Shown here: positions 1 to 6,285 of the stretch, piece by piece
Layout: the number at the start of each line of letters is the position of its first letter
How positions within the stretch are numbered: position 1 is the first letter of the stretch
Source of the DNA: an uncultured bacterium
Lineage (GTDB): Bacteria; Actinomycetota; Coriobacteriia; Coriobacteriales; Atopobiaceae
Direction of reading: 5' to 3'
DNA length: 7,930 bases
NCBI GenBank assembly: GCA_905214175.1
Contig: CAJMLD010000063.1
Location: 1-7,930 of the forward strand
Program-made: the position numbers and the translations under genes
Notes under the pieces: generated by a model
What the model was told of the DNA's origin: nothing
The model's database searches: none
What the model saw: only the letters and a program-made list of their open reading frames with translations

Positions 1-2
1 TC

Positions 3-1307
3 TCGCTGGAGAACAAGTACGCCATCTGGCAAGAGATTGAGGTCCTCGCATGCGAGGCGCAAGCCGAATTGGGCAAGATTGGCATCACCAAGGAGGAGGC
101 CGCGTGGATTCGCGACCACGCTGCCTTCGACAAGGAGGAGGTCGACGCCATCGAGGCCGTCACCAACCACGACGTGATTGCCTTCCTCACGGACATGGGT
201 CGTCACATCGACGCGGACGTTCCCGAGGGAGACCCCAAGCCCAGCCGCTGGGTTCACTTTGGCATGACCAGCTCGGACCTTGGCGATACCGCGCTTTGCT
301 ACCAGCTGGTCCAGGCCACAGACATCCTGCTTGAAGACTGCAAGAAGCTTGGAGAGATTTGCAAGCGCCGCGCCTTCGAGGAGCGCGAGACCCTCTGCGT
401 TGGCCGTACCCACGGCATTCACGCCGAGCCTATGACCTTTGGCATGAAGTTTGGCAGCTGGGCCTGGGAGCTCAAGCGTGACTATGACCGCCTCAAGAGC
501 GCCCGCGCCAATGTGGCGTTTGGTGCCATCTCTGGCGCGGTGGGCACATACAGCTCGATTGACCCGTTTGTCGAGGAGTACGTCTGCGAGCACCTTGGGC
601 TGGTCCACGACCCGCTCTCCACGCAGGTCATCTCGCGCGATCACCACGCCTATCTTGCCGGCGTCCTTGCCACCACGGCAGCCACCTGCGAGCGCATCGC
701 AACGGAGATTCGCAACCTCCAGCGGACCGATACCCTCGAGGTGGAGGAGCCCTTCCGCAAGGGTCAGAAGGGCAGCTCGGCTATGCCCCACAAGCGCAAT
801 CCCATTACCGCCGAGAAGGTCTGCGGCCTCTCTCGCGTGGTAAAGGCAAACGCGCAGGTTGCCTTTGACAACGTTGCCCTGTGGCACGAGCGTGACATCT
901 CTCACTCTTCTGCCGAGCGCGTTGCCCAGGCCGACAGCTTCATAGCGCTTGACCACATGTTCCAGTGCCTCATCCGCATTGTTGACGGTCTGGTGCTCTA
1001 TCCTCAGCGCATGCTCGCCAACCTCAACAAGACGCGCGGCCTCATCTACTCCAGCAAGGTACTTCTCGCCCTTGTCGAGACGGGCATCACGCGTGAGGAT
1101 GCTTACAAGATCGTGCAGGATGACGCCATGGCTACGTGGCACGAGGTGCAGGACTGCACGCCGGGCACGTCGTTCAAGGACAAGCTCGCCGCAGACAGCC
1201 GCTGCACGCTCACCGCGCAACAGCTCGACGCCATCTTTGACCCGCAGAGCTTCCTCAAGCGGAAGGACGTTGTCTTCGACCGTCTGGAAAAGCTCGAGTT
1301 CGAGTAA
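3..1307 (+). CDS. purB: Adenylosuccinate lyase, 5'-truncated by the window edge
   Basis: This enzyme cleaves SAICAR to AICAR plus fumarate in purine synthesis and adenylosuccinate to AMP plus fumarate, in the cytoplasm as a homotetramer. The frame is open from base 3 and the visible protein begins SLENKYAIWQEIEVLA, which lines up with about residue 15 of Bacillus-type PurB, so roughly 14 residues and the true start lie upstream; the internal TTG at 69 is not the start. Key motifs are GRTHGIHAEP (bases 402-431, catalytic-histidine region), SGAVGTY and DPFVEEYVCE, the fumarase/aspartase superfamily signature GSSAMPHKRNPI (771-806) on the flexible catalytic serine loop, and WHERDISHSSAER. The C-terminus ends at TAA 1305-1307 at the usual place for the family. 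The next gene follows after 51 bp with no terminator between, suggesting co-transcription. The identification is secure. Confidence 0.97.
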   Translation, partial: SLENKYAIWQEIEVLACEAQAELGKIGITKEEAAWIRDHAAFDKEEVDAIEAVTNHDVIAFLTDMGRHIDADVPEGDPKPSRWVHFGMTSSDLGDTALCYQLVQATDILLEDCKKLGEICKRRAFEERETLCVGRTHGIHAEPMTFGMKFGSWAWELKRDYDRLKSARANVAFGAISGAVGTYSSIDPFVEEYVCEHLGLVHDPLSTQVISRDHHAYLAGVLATTAATCERIATEIRNLQRTDTLEVEEPFRKGQKGSSAMPHKRNPITAEKVCGLSRVVKANAQVAFDNVALWHERDISHSSAERVAQADSFIALDHMFQCLIRIVDGLVLYPQRMLANLNKTRGLIYSSKVLLALVETGITREDAYKIVQDDAMATWHEVQDCTPGTSFKDKLAADSRCTLTAQQLDAIFDPQSFLKRKDVVFDRLEKLEFE

Positions 1308-1358
1308 CTTGCCGGACTGGTATTTCCCGCACTACGCACAGCCGACAGGAAAGGAAAC

Positions 1359-1625
1359 ATGTTCCACTACGACTTCAGGCCGCGAGGTGTTTGCTCGCAG
1401 GCCATCCACATAGACCTTACGGATGACGGCTCTACCATCGAGAGTGTCTCCTTTGAGGGCGGTTGCAACGGAAACCTCAAGGCTATAGGCAAGCTGGTCA
1501 AGGGACAACCCGTCGATAAGGTTGCCGGCACTCTCGAGGGCAACACCTGTGGTCCCCGCCGCACTTCCTGCGCCGACCAGCTGAGCCACGCCCTGCGTGA
1601 GGCCCAGACCGCTGCGCGCGCCTAG
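1359..1625 (+). CDS. Small TSCPD-domain protein with four conserved cysteines (TIGR03905-like)
   Basis: This is an 88-residue soluble protein of the four-cysteine TSCPD family, whose domain resembles the C-terminal piece of some B12-dependent ribonucleotide reductases. The biochemical role of the stand-alone form is not established. The cysteines are C12 (GVCSQ), C36 (EGGCNGNLKAI), C64 (GNTCG) and C71 (TSCADQ), a spacing that suggests metal binding; the family's TSCPDQ motif reads TSCADQ here. The length matches the usual 80-90 residues. The ATG at 1359 is preceded by a purine-rich AGGAAAGGAA site. It lies between purB and a Tat lipoprotein gene that starts 9 bp after its stop, so all three may share one transcript. 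Placement beside purB hints at a nucleotide-metabolism link, but this is inference. Confidence 0.85.
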   Translation: MFHYDFRPRGVCSQAIHIDLTDDGSTIESVSFEGGCNGNLKAIGKLVKGQPVDKVAGTLEGNTCGPRRTSCADQLSHALREAQTAARA

Positions 1626-1634
1626 GGGCTCGAC

Positions 1635-2885
1635 GTGCTCGGCCACCGTCACAACAACAAGAACAGCGCCACGCGCCACGCGGGCATCTCTCGCCGCTCT
1701 TTCTTCAAGACCGGCGTTGCGGCGGCCTCTGCCGCCGCAACCATAGGTGTCCTCGCAGGCTGCACAAACACAGCCGAGGACACGGCGGACACATCCGAGC
1801 CCGTCAACGTCTCCGAGGACACGGGCACAAATATCATCGACACCTTCACCTCGGTGGACCTGCCGTACACCGCCAGCAACCAGTGGACGCTGCCCTTGGG
1901 CAACGTTCTCCATCCGGCGGAAGGAGTGTGGCTCCCCGTCACCACGGCAGGGGCATCGGCCAACCCCATGGTGATTGCCTCTGCCCTCTCGACCTCCTCT
2001 GGTGAGCTCAAGGAGGTTGTGACCAAGACGGTCACAGGCACCACCACTTCGGTCATCTACAGCGTGGCCTGCTCCGACTCGGTCTATGCCTGGGTCGAGC
2101 TGGACATGATCACCCGCGAGTGGAGCCTCTTTGCTTCGGCATTCTCAAACGGCGCCCTTACGGGAGAGACCAAGACGCTCTGGCAGGCGGATTCGGACTG
2201 GGATCCCGCGCCGGTTGCCTGCAGCGGTACGTCGGTCATCTGGCAAGTGCAGCCCTCTGCCTCTGGGTCGAAGACGGCCGAGAGCTCGTATTGCTACCTG
2301 TGGACCGTTGGTGCCTCTGATGCCCAGGCGGTCGTGGAGTCACCCGGCCGCTTTGCCACTACGCCCACCGTGTGCGGGGGCTGGGTGGTTCTCGCGCCCC
2401 GCGTTCGTGCAAGCGAGGGCACCTACTACGGCGTTACCGCCTATACCATAGACGATGGCCTCAAGACCAAGGTTGACCAGCTCGTGATGCCAGCCTCGGT
2501 AAAGCCCTTCCGCGCCTGTCGGATGGGGGAGAAGTTCGTTGTATCCGTCGAGGCAAACTACAGCTCGGGCGGACTTCTCGGCAACATGGGCACCTACATT
2601 GGCTCGAGCGACGGAAGCGACTTCCTCTATCTCTCCCGCGAGCCCTTCGAGTGCGCGGCGGCTGGCAAAAACGGGGTCTACTTCATCAAGAGCCGCTCCT
2701 CGTATATTGTGGTCAACGCCAACGACGAGACCTACAGCGTCCTCTCGTCGGTAGACAGGAGCGTGGACTACGGCGAGTATCCGGCGCGTGTGGGCGAGTG
2801 CAACACCTTTGTGACGTTCTCGTCCGTCAAGGATGCCACCACCGGCTACCCCGCTTCCGTAATTGTGAGAACCTTCCCTCTATAG
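1635..2885 (+). CDS. Tat-exported lipoprotein of unknown function, probable beta-propeller fold
   Basis: The 416-residue protein has a twin-arginine export signal SRRSFFKTG (residues 19-27, R20 and R21 paired), a hydrophobic Ala-rich stretch (28-42) and a lipobox LAGC with C43 as the expected lipidated residue. It should therefore be folded inside, exported by Tat and anchored on the outer face of the membrane. Residues 44-65 form a Thr/Asp/Glu/Ser-rich linker. The rest (about 75-416) is rich in beta-strand patterns. It has cysteines at 146, 196, 247, 295, 340 and 389, each 45-51 residues apart and each opening a short hydrophobic strand, as in propeller blades. No catalytic motif was recognised. 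The start is GTG 1635, 9 bp after the TSCPD gene, with AGGGG 5 nt upstream; starting later would lose the charged region ahead of the RR pair. Tat export and lipidation are well supported; the function is unknown. Confidence 0.85.
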   Translation: MLGHRHNNKNSATRHAGISRRSFFKTGVAAASAAATIGVLAGCTNTAEDTADTSEPVNVSEDTGTNIIDTFTSVDLPYTASNQWTLPLGNVLHPAEGVWLPVTTAGASANPMVIASALSTSSGELKEVVTKTVTGTTTSVIYSVACSDSVYAWVELDMITREWSLFASAFSNGALTGETKTLWQADSDWDPAPVACSGTSVIWQVQPSASGSKTAESSYCYLWTVGASDAQAVVESPGRFATTPTVCGGWVVLAPRVRASEGTYYGVTAYTIDDGLKTKVDQLVMPASVKPFRACRMGEKFVVSVEANYSSGGLLGNMGTYIGSSDGSDFLYLSREPFECAAAGKNGVYFIKSRSSYIVVNANDETYSVLSSVDRSVDYGEYPARVGECNTFVTFSSVKDATTGYPASVIVRTFPL

Positions 2886-2890
2886 CTAGG

Positions 2891-2918
2891 TTGGACTTTG
2901 GGCGTAGTGGGGTACACT
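2891..2918 (+). promoter_or_regulatory. Sigma-70-type promoter for the two-component operon
   Basis: A -35 box TTGGAC (2891-2896) and a -10 box TACACT (2913-2918) are separated by 16 bp, and the expected transcription start is near 2925. The site lies in the only sizeable gap before the regulator gene and points toward it. No terminator was seen after the lipoprotein gene, so read-through from upstream is also possible. Confidence 0.6.
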
Positions 2919-2920
2919 AC
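2904..2920. promoter_or_regulatory. Inverted repeat over the -10 box (operator candidate)
   Basis: GTAGTG (2904-2909) and CACTAC (2915-2920) are a perfect 6-bp inverted repeat separated by 5 bp. It covers the promoter spacer and the -10 box, where a bound protein would block RNA polymerase. It lacks a T-run, so it is not a terminator. The regulator that would bind it is unknown. Confidence 0.35.
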
Positions 2921-2921
2921 T

Positions 2922-2943
2922 ATGGAACTAGTATGGAAACGGT
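2922..2943 (+). repeat. Tandem 11-bp direct repeat, candidate response-regulator binding site
   Basis: ATGGAACTAGT (2922-2932) is followed directly by ATGGAAACGGT (2933-2943), matching at 8 of 11 positions. OmpR/PhoB-family regulators typically bind head-to-tail half-sites at an 11-bp period, and the next gene encodes such a regulator. The repeat sits at and just after the predicted transcription start, which would suit autorepression. The 11 bases before it (2911-2921) share only 5 of 11 positions. Confidence 0.35.
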
Positions 2944-2988
2944 GGGTTTCTCTAACCGTCGAGCGTACCTAAGCTTAAAGGAGGCCGT

Positions 2989-3726
2989 ATGGCTTCGGAC
3001 GAGAAGAAGATTCTGCTTGTTGAGGACGAGAAGGCAATTCGTGACGTCGTGGCTGCCTATCTCGATCATGAGAACTATATCGTGCGCGGCGTTGGAGATG
3101 GCCAGAGTGCCGTAGAGGAGTTTGAGAAGCACTCGTTTGACCTCGTGATCCTCGACCTCATGCTCCCCAAGCTCTCGGGCGAGCGCGTATGCCGCGCCAT
3201 CCGCGAGACCTCCAACGTGCCCATCATCATGCTCACCGCAAAGGGCGAGGTAGAAGACCGCGTCATTGGCCTCGAGCTTGGTGCCGACGACTATCTCATC
3301 AAGCCCTTCTCGCCGCGCGAGCTTATTGCCCGCGTTCGCGCGCTGCTCCGTCGCGCCCACACCGAGACCGAGCCCCAGCTTGAGGTTCTGGACTTTGGCG
3401 ACCTGGTCATTGACATTTCGGGCCACAAGGTCATGGTTGAGGGCAAGGAGGTTGACCTCACTGCCTCCGAGTTCAAGCTCCTCACCACGCTCGCGCGCTA
3501 TCCCGGCCGCGTCTACACCCGCATGGAGCTGGTCGAGAAGGTCCTCGGCTACGACTTCGAGGGCTACGAGCGCACCATCGACTCCCACGTCAAGAACCTG
3601 CGCGCCAAGCTGGGCGATGACCCGCGCAATCCGCGTTGGCTCTACACCGTTCACGGTGTGGGCTACCGCTTCGAGGCTCCCCAGGCCGACGACAAGGCCA
3701 AGGCAGCCAAGGCCAAAGCCGAGTAG
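2989..3726 (+). CDS. OmpR/PhoB-family DNA-binding response regulator
   Basis: This is the cytoplasmic output half of a two-component system, 245 residues long. The receiver domain (about 7-120) has the acidic pair E12-D13, phosphoacceptor D56 in LVILDLMLP, the switch residues T83 and Y102, and the conserved K105 in LIKPF. The winged-helix DNA-binding domain (about 131-229) carries LTASEFKLL, the recognition-helix region RTIDSHVKNLRAKL and the terminal hairpin HGVGYRF. An Ala/Lys-rich tail (about 231-245) follows the domain and is not part of the fold. The ATG at 2989 has a near-perfect AAAGGAGG site (2977-2984). The sensor kinase gene starts 9 bp downstream, so the two are almost certainly co-transcribed and cognate. 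It is similar in style to PhoP, RegX3 and MprA, but the sequence alone does not settle which, so no symbol is given. Confidence 0.96.
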   Translation: MASDEKKILLVEDEKAIRDVVAAYLDHENYIVRGVGDGQSAVEEFEKHSFDLVILDLMLPKLSGERVCRAIRETSNVPIIMLTAKGEVEDRVIGLELGADDYLIKPFSPRELIARVRALLRRAHTETEPQLEVLDFGDLVIDISGHKVMVEGKEVDLTASEFKLLTTLARYPGRVYTRMELVEKVLGYDFEGYERTIDSHVKNLRAKLGDDPRNPRWLYTVHGVGYRFEAPQADDKAKAAKAKAE

Positions 3727-3730
3727 GAGG
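3725..3730 (+). promoter_or_regulatory. Ribosome binding site overlapping the regulator stop codon
   Basis: AGGAGG at 3725-3730 starts inside the TAG stop (3724-3726) of the response regulator gene and lies 5 nt before the GTG at 3736. It fixes that GTG as the kinase start, in preference to the later in-frame ATG at 3859, and suggests translational coupling of the pair. Confidence 0.75.
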
Positions 3731-3735
3731 CCAGC

Positions 3736-5277
3736 GTGGCCTCGCATGGACCAAGCAACGAACGCGCGGCCAATGGCGGCTCGGATGCCGCCACGGGCCG
3801 CGGCTCGTTTAACACGATAAAGCCAGACCCCAAGCACAGCTGGACATACTCCACCAAGATGGCCATCTCGTTTGCGCTTACCGCAGTCATGACGACGGTC
3901 ATCTTTGTGATGGTGCTGGCAGTGGTGTGGGAGAGCCAGTTCAAGGCCTATACCAGGAGCAACATGCAGTCGCTTGCCCAGTCGGCGGCAGACACGCTTG
4001 CCATTGGGTACGACACCGTTGGGGCTTGGACACCAGACGTCATTGCCAACGCGTCTTCCTTCTCGGTCTCCTCGCCGGATGCCGGGCTCCAGGTGCTGGA
4101 TGCGGACGGCAACATCATCTACGACGATTCGCAGGGCATGTCTCGTCACGGCGATTCTGGCGTCACGGCAACGGGAACAAGCGCGATGCCCACGGGCTCG
4201 GAGTCTGTGGTGACCGCCAGCATTGTGGACTCCAAGGGCGAGACGGTGGGCACGGTTCGCATCTGGGCCTTTGGCTCTGACGCGCTTCTCACCTCATCGG
4301 ATGCCAAGTTCCGCGAGAGCTCCTACAGCGCCATCGCTGCGGCAGCAGCCATTGCCGTGGTGCTTGCGGTGATCATTGGCTACTTTGTCTCGCGTTCGCT
4401 CACCAAGCCCATCCAATGCATCACGCGCACGGCGTCCCAGATACGAAATGGCGACCTCACTGCCCGCACGGGCGTGCGCGGCACAGACGAGATTGGTCAG
4501 CTGGGCGAGACCTTCGATGACATGGCAACCTCGCTCGAGAAGGACCTTAAGCTCGAGCACCGCCTGACCAGCGACGTTGCGCATGAGCTGCGCACGCCGC
4601 TCATGGCCATCCTGGCAACCGTCGAGGCCATGCAAGACGGCGTCCTGCCCGCAGACGACGAGCACCTGGAGACCCTCGCGTCCGAGACGCGACGTCTCTC
4701 TCGCCTTGTCGATGCCATGCTCAAGCTCTCGCGCCTTGAGAATGGCACAACCGAGCTTAAGGTGGAGCGCACCGACGTGGTCTACCTGGTCAAGAGCCTT
4801 GTGAGCTCACAACACCAGCTCTTTCACGAGAAGGGCCTGCACCTGCGCTTCAAGGACGACACCGCCCACGGCGAGTGCCAGGCGGACATCGACCCAGACC
4901 TCATTCGCGAAGCCGTGGTCAACCTCATGAGCAACGCCATGCGCTACACAGACGAGGACGGTTGGGTGGTTGTCTCGGTGGGCTCCGACCACTCGGATGC
5001 CATCATCTCGGTGCGCGACACGGGCATTGGCATTGCCAAGGAGGACATTCCCCAGACCTTCTCGCGCTTCTGGCGTTCGGACGTTAGCCGCGAGCGGGTC
5101 TCCGGTGGCTTGGGCGTGGGCCTCTCCATCACCAAGGAGATTGTGGACCGGCACAACGGCACCATCTCGGTTGATTCCGAGCTGGGCAAGGGCACTACGT
5201 TCACCATCCGCGTGCCGCTCAACCGTGGGCGCCGCAACCTCAAGCAGGCCCTGCAGGAGAAGCAGCAGGAGAAGTAG
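3736..5277 (+). CDS. Membrane sensor histidine kinase, partner of the adjacent response regulator
   Basis: This 513-residue kinase senses an outside or membrane signal and phosphorylates the regulator encoded 9 bp upstream. In order it has a polar, probably disordered cytoplasmic N-tail (1-41), a transmembrane helix (about 42-65), an extracytoplasmic sensor region (about 66-196, with LQVLDADGNIIYDD resembling a Cache/PAS-like strand pair), a second helix (about 197-219) and a HAMP linker (about 220-272). The dimerisation domain follows with H283 in SDVAHELRTPL. The ATPase domain has the N box (E392, N396, N400), G1 DTGIGI (428-433), F box FSRF (442-445) and G2 GGLGVGLSI (457-465). All catalytic motifs are intact. 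A Lys/Gln-rich tail (about 497-513) ends the protein. The start is GTG 3736. The ligand cannot be read from the sequence. Confidence 0.95.
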   Translation: MASHGPSNERAANGGSDAATGRGSFNTIKPDPKHSWTYSTKMAISFALTAVMTTVIFVMVLAVVWESQFKAYTRSNMQSLAQSAADTLAIGYDTVGAWTPDVIANASSFSVSSPDAGLQVLDADGNIIYDDSQGMSRHGDSGVTATGTSAMPTGSESVVTASIVDSKGETVGTVRIWAFGSDALLTSSDAKFRESSYSAIAAAAAIAVVLAVIIGYFVSRSLTKPIQCITRTASQIRNGDLTARTGVRGTDEIGQLGETFDDMATSLEKDLKLEHRLTSDVAHELRTPLMAILATVEAMQDGVLPADDEHLETLASETRRLSRLVDAMLKLSRLENGTTELKVERTDVVYLVKSLVSSQHQLFHEKGLHLRFKDDTAHGECQADIDPDLIREAVVNLMSNAMRYTDEDGWVVVSVGSDHSDAIISVRDTGIGIAKEDIPQTFSRFWRSDVSRERVSGGLGVGLSITKEIVDRHNGTISVDSELGKGTTFTIRVPLNRGRRNLKQALQEKQQEK

Positions 5278-5284
5278 GGGTACT

Positions 5285-5328
5285 GCGACACGGCTGTCCT
5301 GACGTGCTCGAGTCCTGCGGCCGTGCGC
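5285..5328. other. Imperfect hairpin between the kinase gene and purC
   Basis: GCG plus CACGGC (5285-5294, with one bulged A) pairs with GCCGTG plus CGC (5320-5328), giving about 9 bp of stem around a 25-nt loop that contains the palindrome CTCGAG (5307-5312) and two copies of GTCCTG (5296-5301 and 5312-5317). No T-run follows, so it is a poor intrinsic terminator. It could be an operator, part of a leader, or chance. Confidence 0.25.
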
Positions 5329-5334
5329 TACACT
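5329..5334 (+). promoter_or_regulatory. Possible -10 box for purC
   Basis: TACACT lies 54 bp before the purC start and is identical to the -10 box proposed for the two-component operon; the match extends to the 9-mer TACACTACT in both places. No convincing -35 box is seen 16-18 bp upstream, so this is a weak call and the promoter, if real, may need an activator. Confidence 0.3.
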
Positions 5335-5388
5335 ACTCACTGCGTGCCTGACCAGCGGGCGCATCTTCAATAGGAAACGAGGTCTATC

Positions 5389-6285
5389 GTGGCAGACATC
5401 GAGCTTCGCCCGGATTCCCATGGCAAGGTCCGCGACATCTATGATTGCGGGGATGCCCTGCTCATGGTCGCGTCCGACCGCATCAGTGCCTTTGACTACA
5501 TCCTTCCGGACGAGATCCCCTACAAGGGCGAGATCCTCACACGTATCTCGGCCTTCTGGTTTGAGCGCTTTGCAGACCTCATGCCCAACCACATGATCTC
5601 GATGGACGTGGCAGACTATCCTGCCGAGTACCACCGCTATGCCAGCTACCTGGCCGGTCGCTCAATGCTGGTAAAGAAGGCAAAGACCATCCCCCTCGAG
5701 TGCATTGTGCGCGGGTACCTTACGGGCTCCGGCAAGAAGACCTACGACGCCAACGGCACCGTCTGCGGCATCAAGCTCCCTGACGGCCTGGTAGAGGCAT
5801 CCAAACTCCCCGAGCCCATCTTCACCCCTTCGACCAAGGCGGCCCTGGGAGATCACGACGAGAACATCTCGTTTGAGCGTTGCGCCCAGATTGTGGGAGA
5901 GGAGACCGCGGCCCAGCTGCGCGACGCCTCTCTCGCCATCTACAAGGCTGCCGCAGAGTATGCTGCCACGCGTGGCATCATCATTGCCGACACCAAGTTT
6001 GAGTTTGGCTTCATCGACGACAAGCTCACGCTCATCGACGAGTGCCTCACGCCGGATTCCAGCCGCTTCTGGCCTGCTGAGAGCTACCAGCCCGGCCGCG
6101 TCCAGCCCAGCTACGACAAGCAGTACGTGCGCGATTGGCTCAAGGCAAACTGGGATATGACTGGCGAGCCGCCGCACCTGCCCCACGACGTTATCGAGGG
6201 AACGTCCACTCGTTACCAGGAGGCGTTCCAGATTATCACCGGCCACGAGTTCGAGCCCATGAAGGAGTCCCATGTCTCTGCGTGA
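5389..6285 (+). CDS. purC: SAICAR synthetase (phosphoribosylaminoimidazole-succinocarboxamide synthase)
   Basis: PurC joins CAIR and aspartate, using ATP, to form SAICAR, the step just before one of the two reactions of PurB encoded upstream. The 298-residue protein has the nucleotide-binding region GKVRDIY (12-18), SDRISAFD (29-36), the family motif ECIVRGYLTGSG (104-115), IIIADTKFEFG (197-207) and the acidic LIDECLTPDSSRFW (215-228). Its length matches the longer form typical of actinobacteria and yeast Ade1 rather than the roughly 240-residue enterobacterial form. The start is GTG 5389 with AGGAAACGAGG (5372-5382) ahead of it. It ends at TGA 6283-6285, overlapping the next gene by 14 bp. 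Identification is secure; its expression relative to the kinase operon (own promoter or read-through) is uncertain. Confidence 0.97.
   Translation: MADIELRPDSHGKVRDIYDCGDALLMVASDRISAFDYILPDEIPYKGEILTRISAFWFERFADLMPNHMISMDVADYPAEYHRYASYLAGRSMLVKKAKTIPLECIVRGYLTGSGKKTYDANGTVCGIKLPDGLVEASKLPEPIFTPSTKAALGDHDENISFERCAQIVGEETAAQLRDASLAIYKAAAEYAATRGIIIADTKFEFGFIDDKLTLIDECLTPDSSRFWPAESYQPGRVQPSYDKQYVRDWLKANWDMTGEPPHLPHDVIEGTSTRYQEAFQIITGHEFEPMKESHVSA

Noticed and set aside
2904..2920. Inverted repeat read as a terminator after the lipoprotein gene
   Set aside because: The stem is only 6 bp, there is no T-run after it, and it overlaps a good promoter.
2920..4149. A 409-codon open frame on the minus strand
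   Set aside because: It lies opposite the response regulator and the start of the kinase, both of which have intact family motifs. Long antisense frames are expected from GC-rich codon use, and the translation has no recognisable motif.
5285..5328. Hairpin read as an intrinsic terminator of the kinase operon
   Set aside because: The loop is 25 nt, the stem is bulged, and no T-run follows.
4807..5634. A 275-codon open frame on the minus strand
   Set aside because: It is antisense to the kinase ATPase domain and the start of purC, with a Leu-run and no family features; it is a codon-bias shadow.
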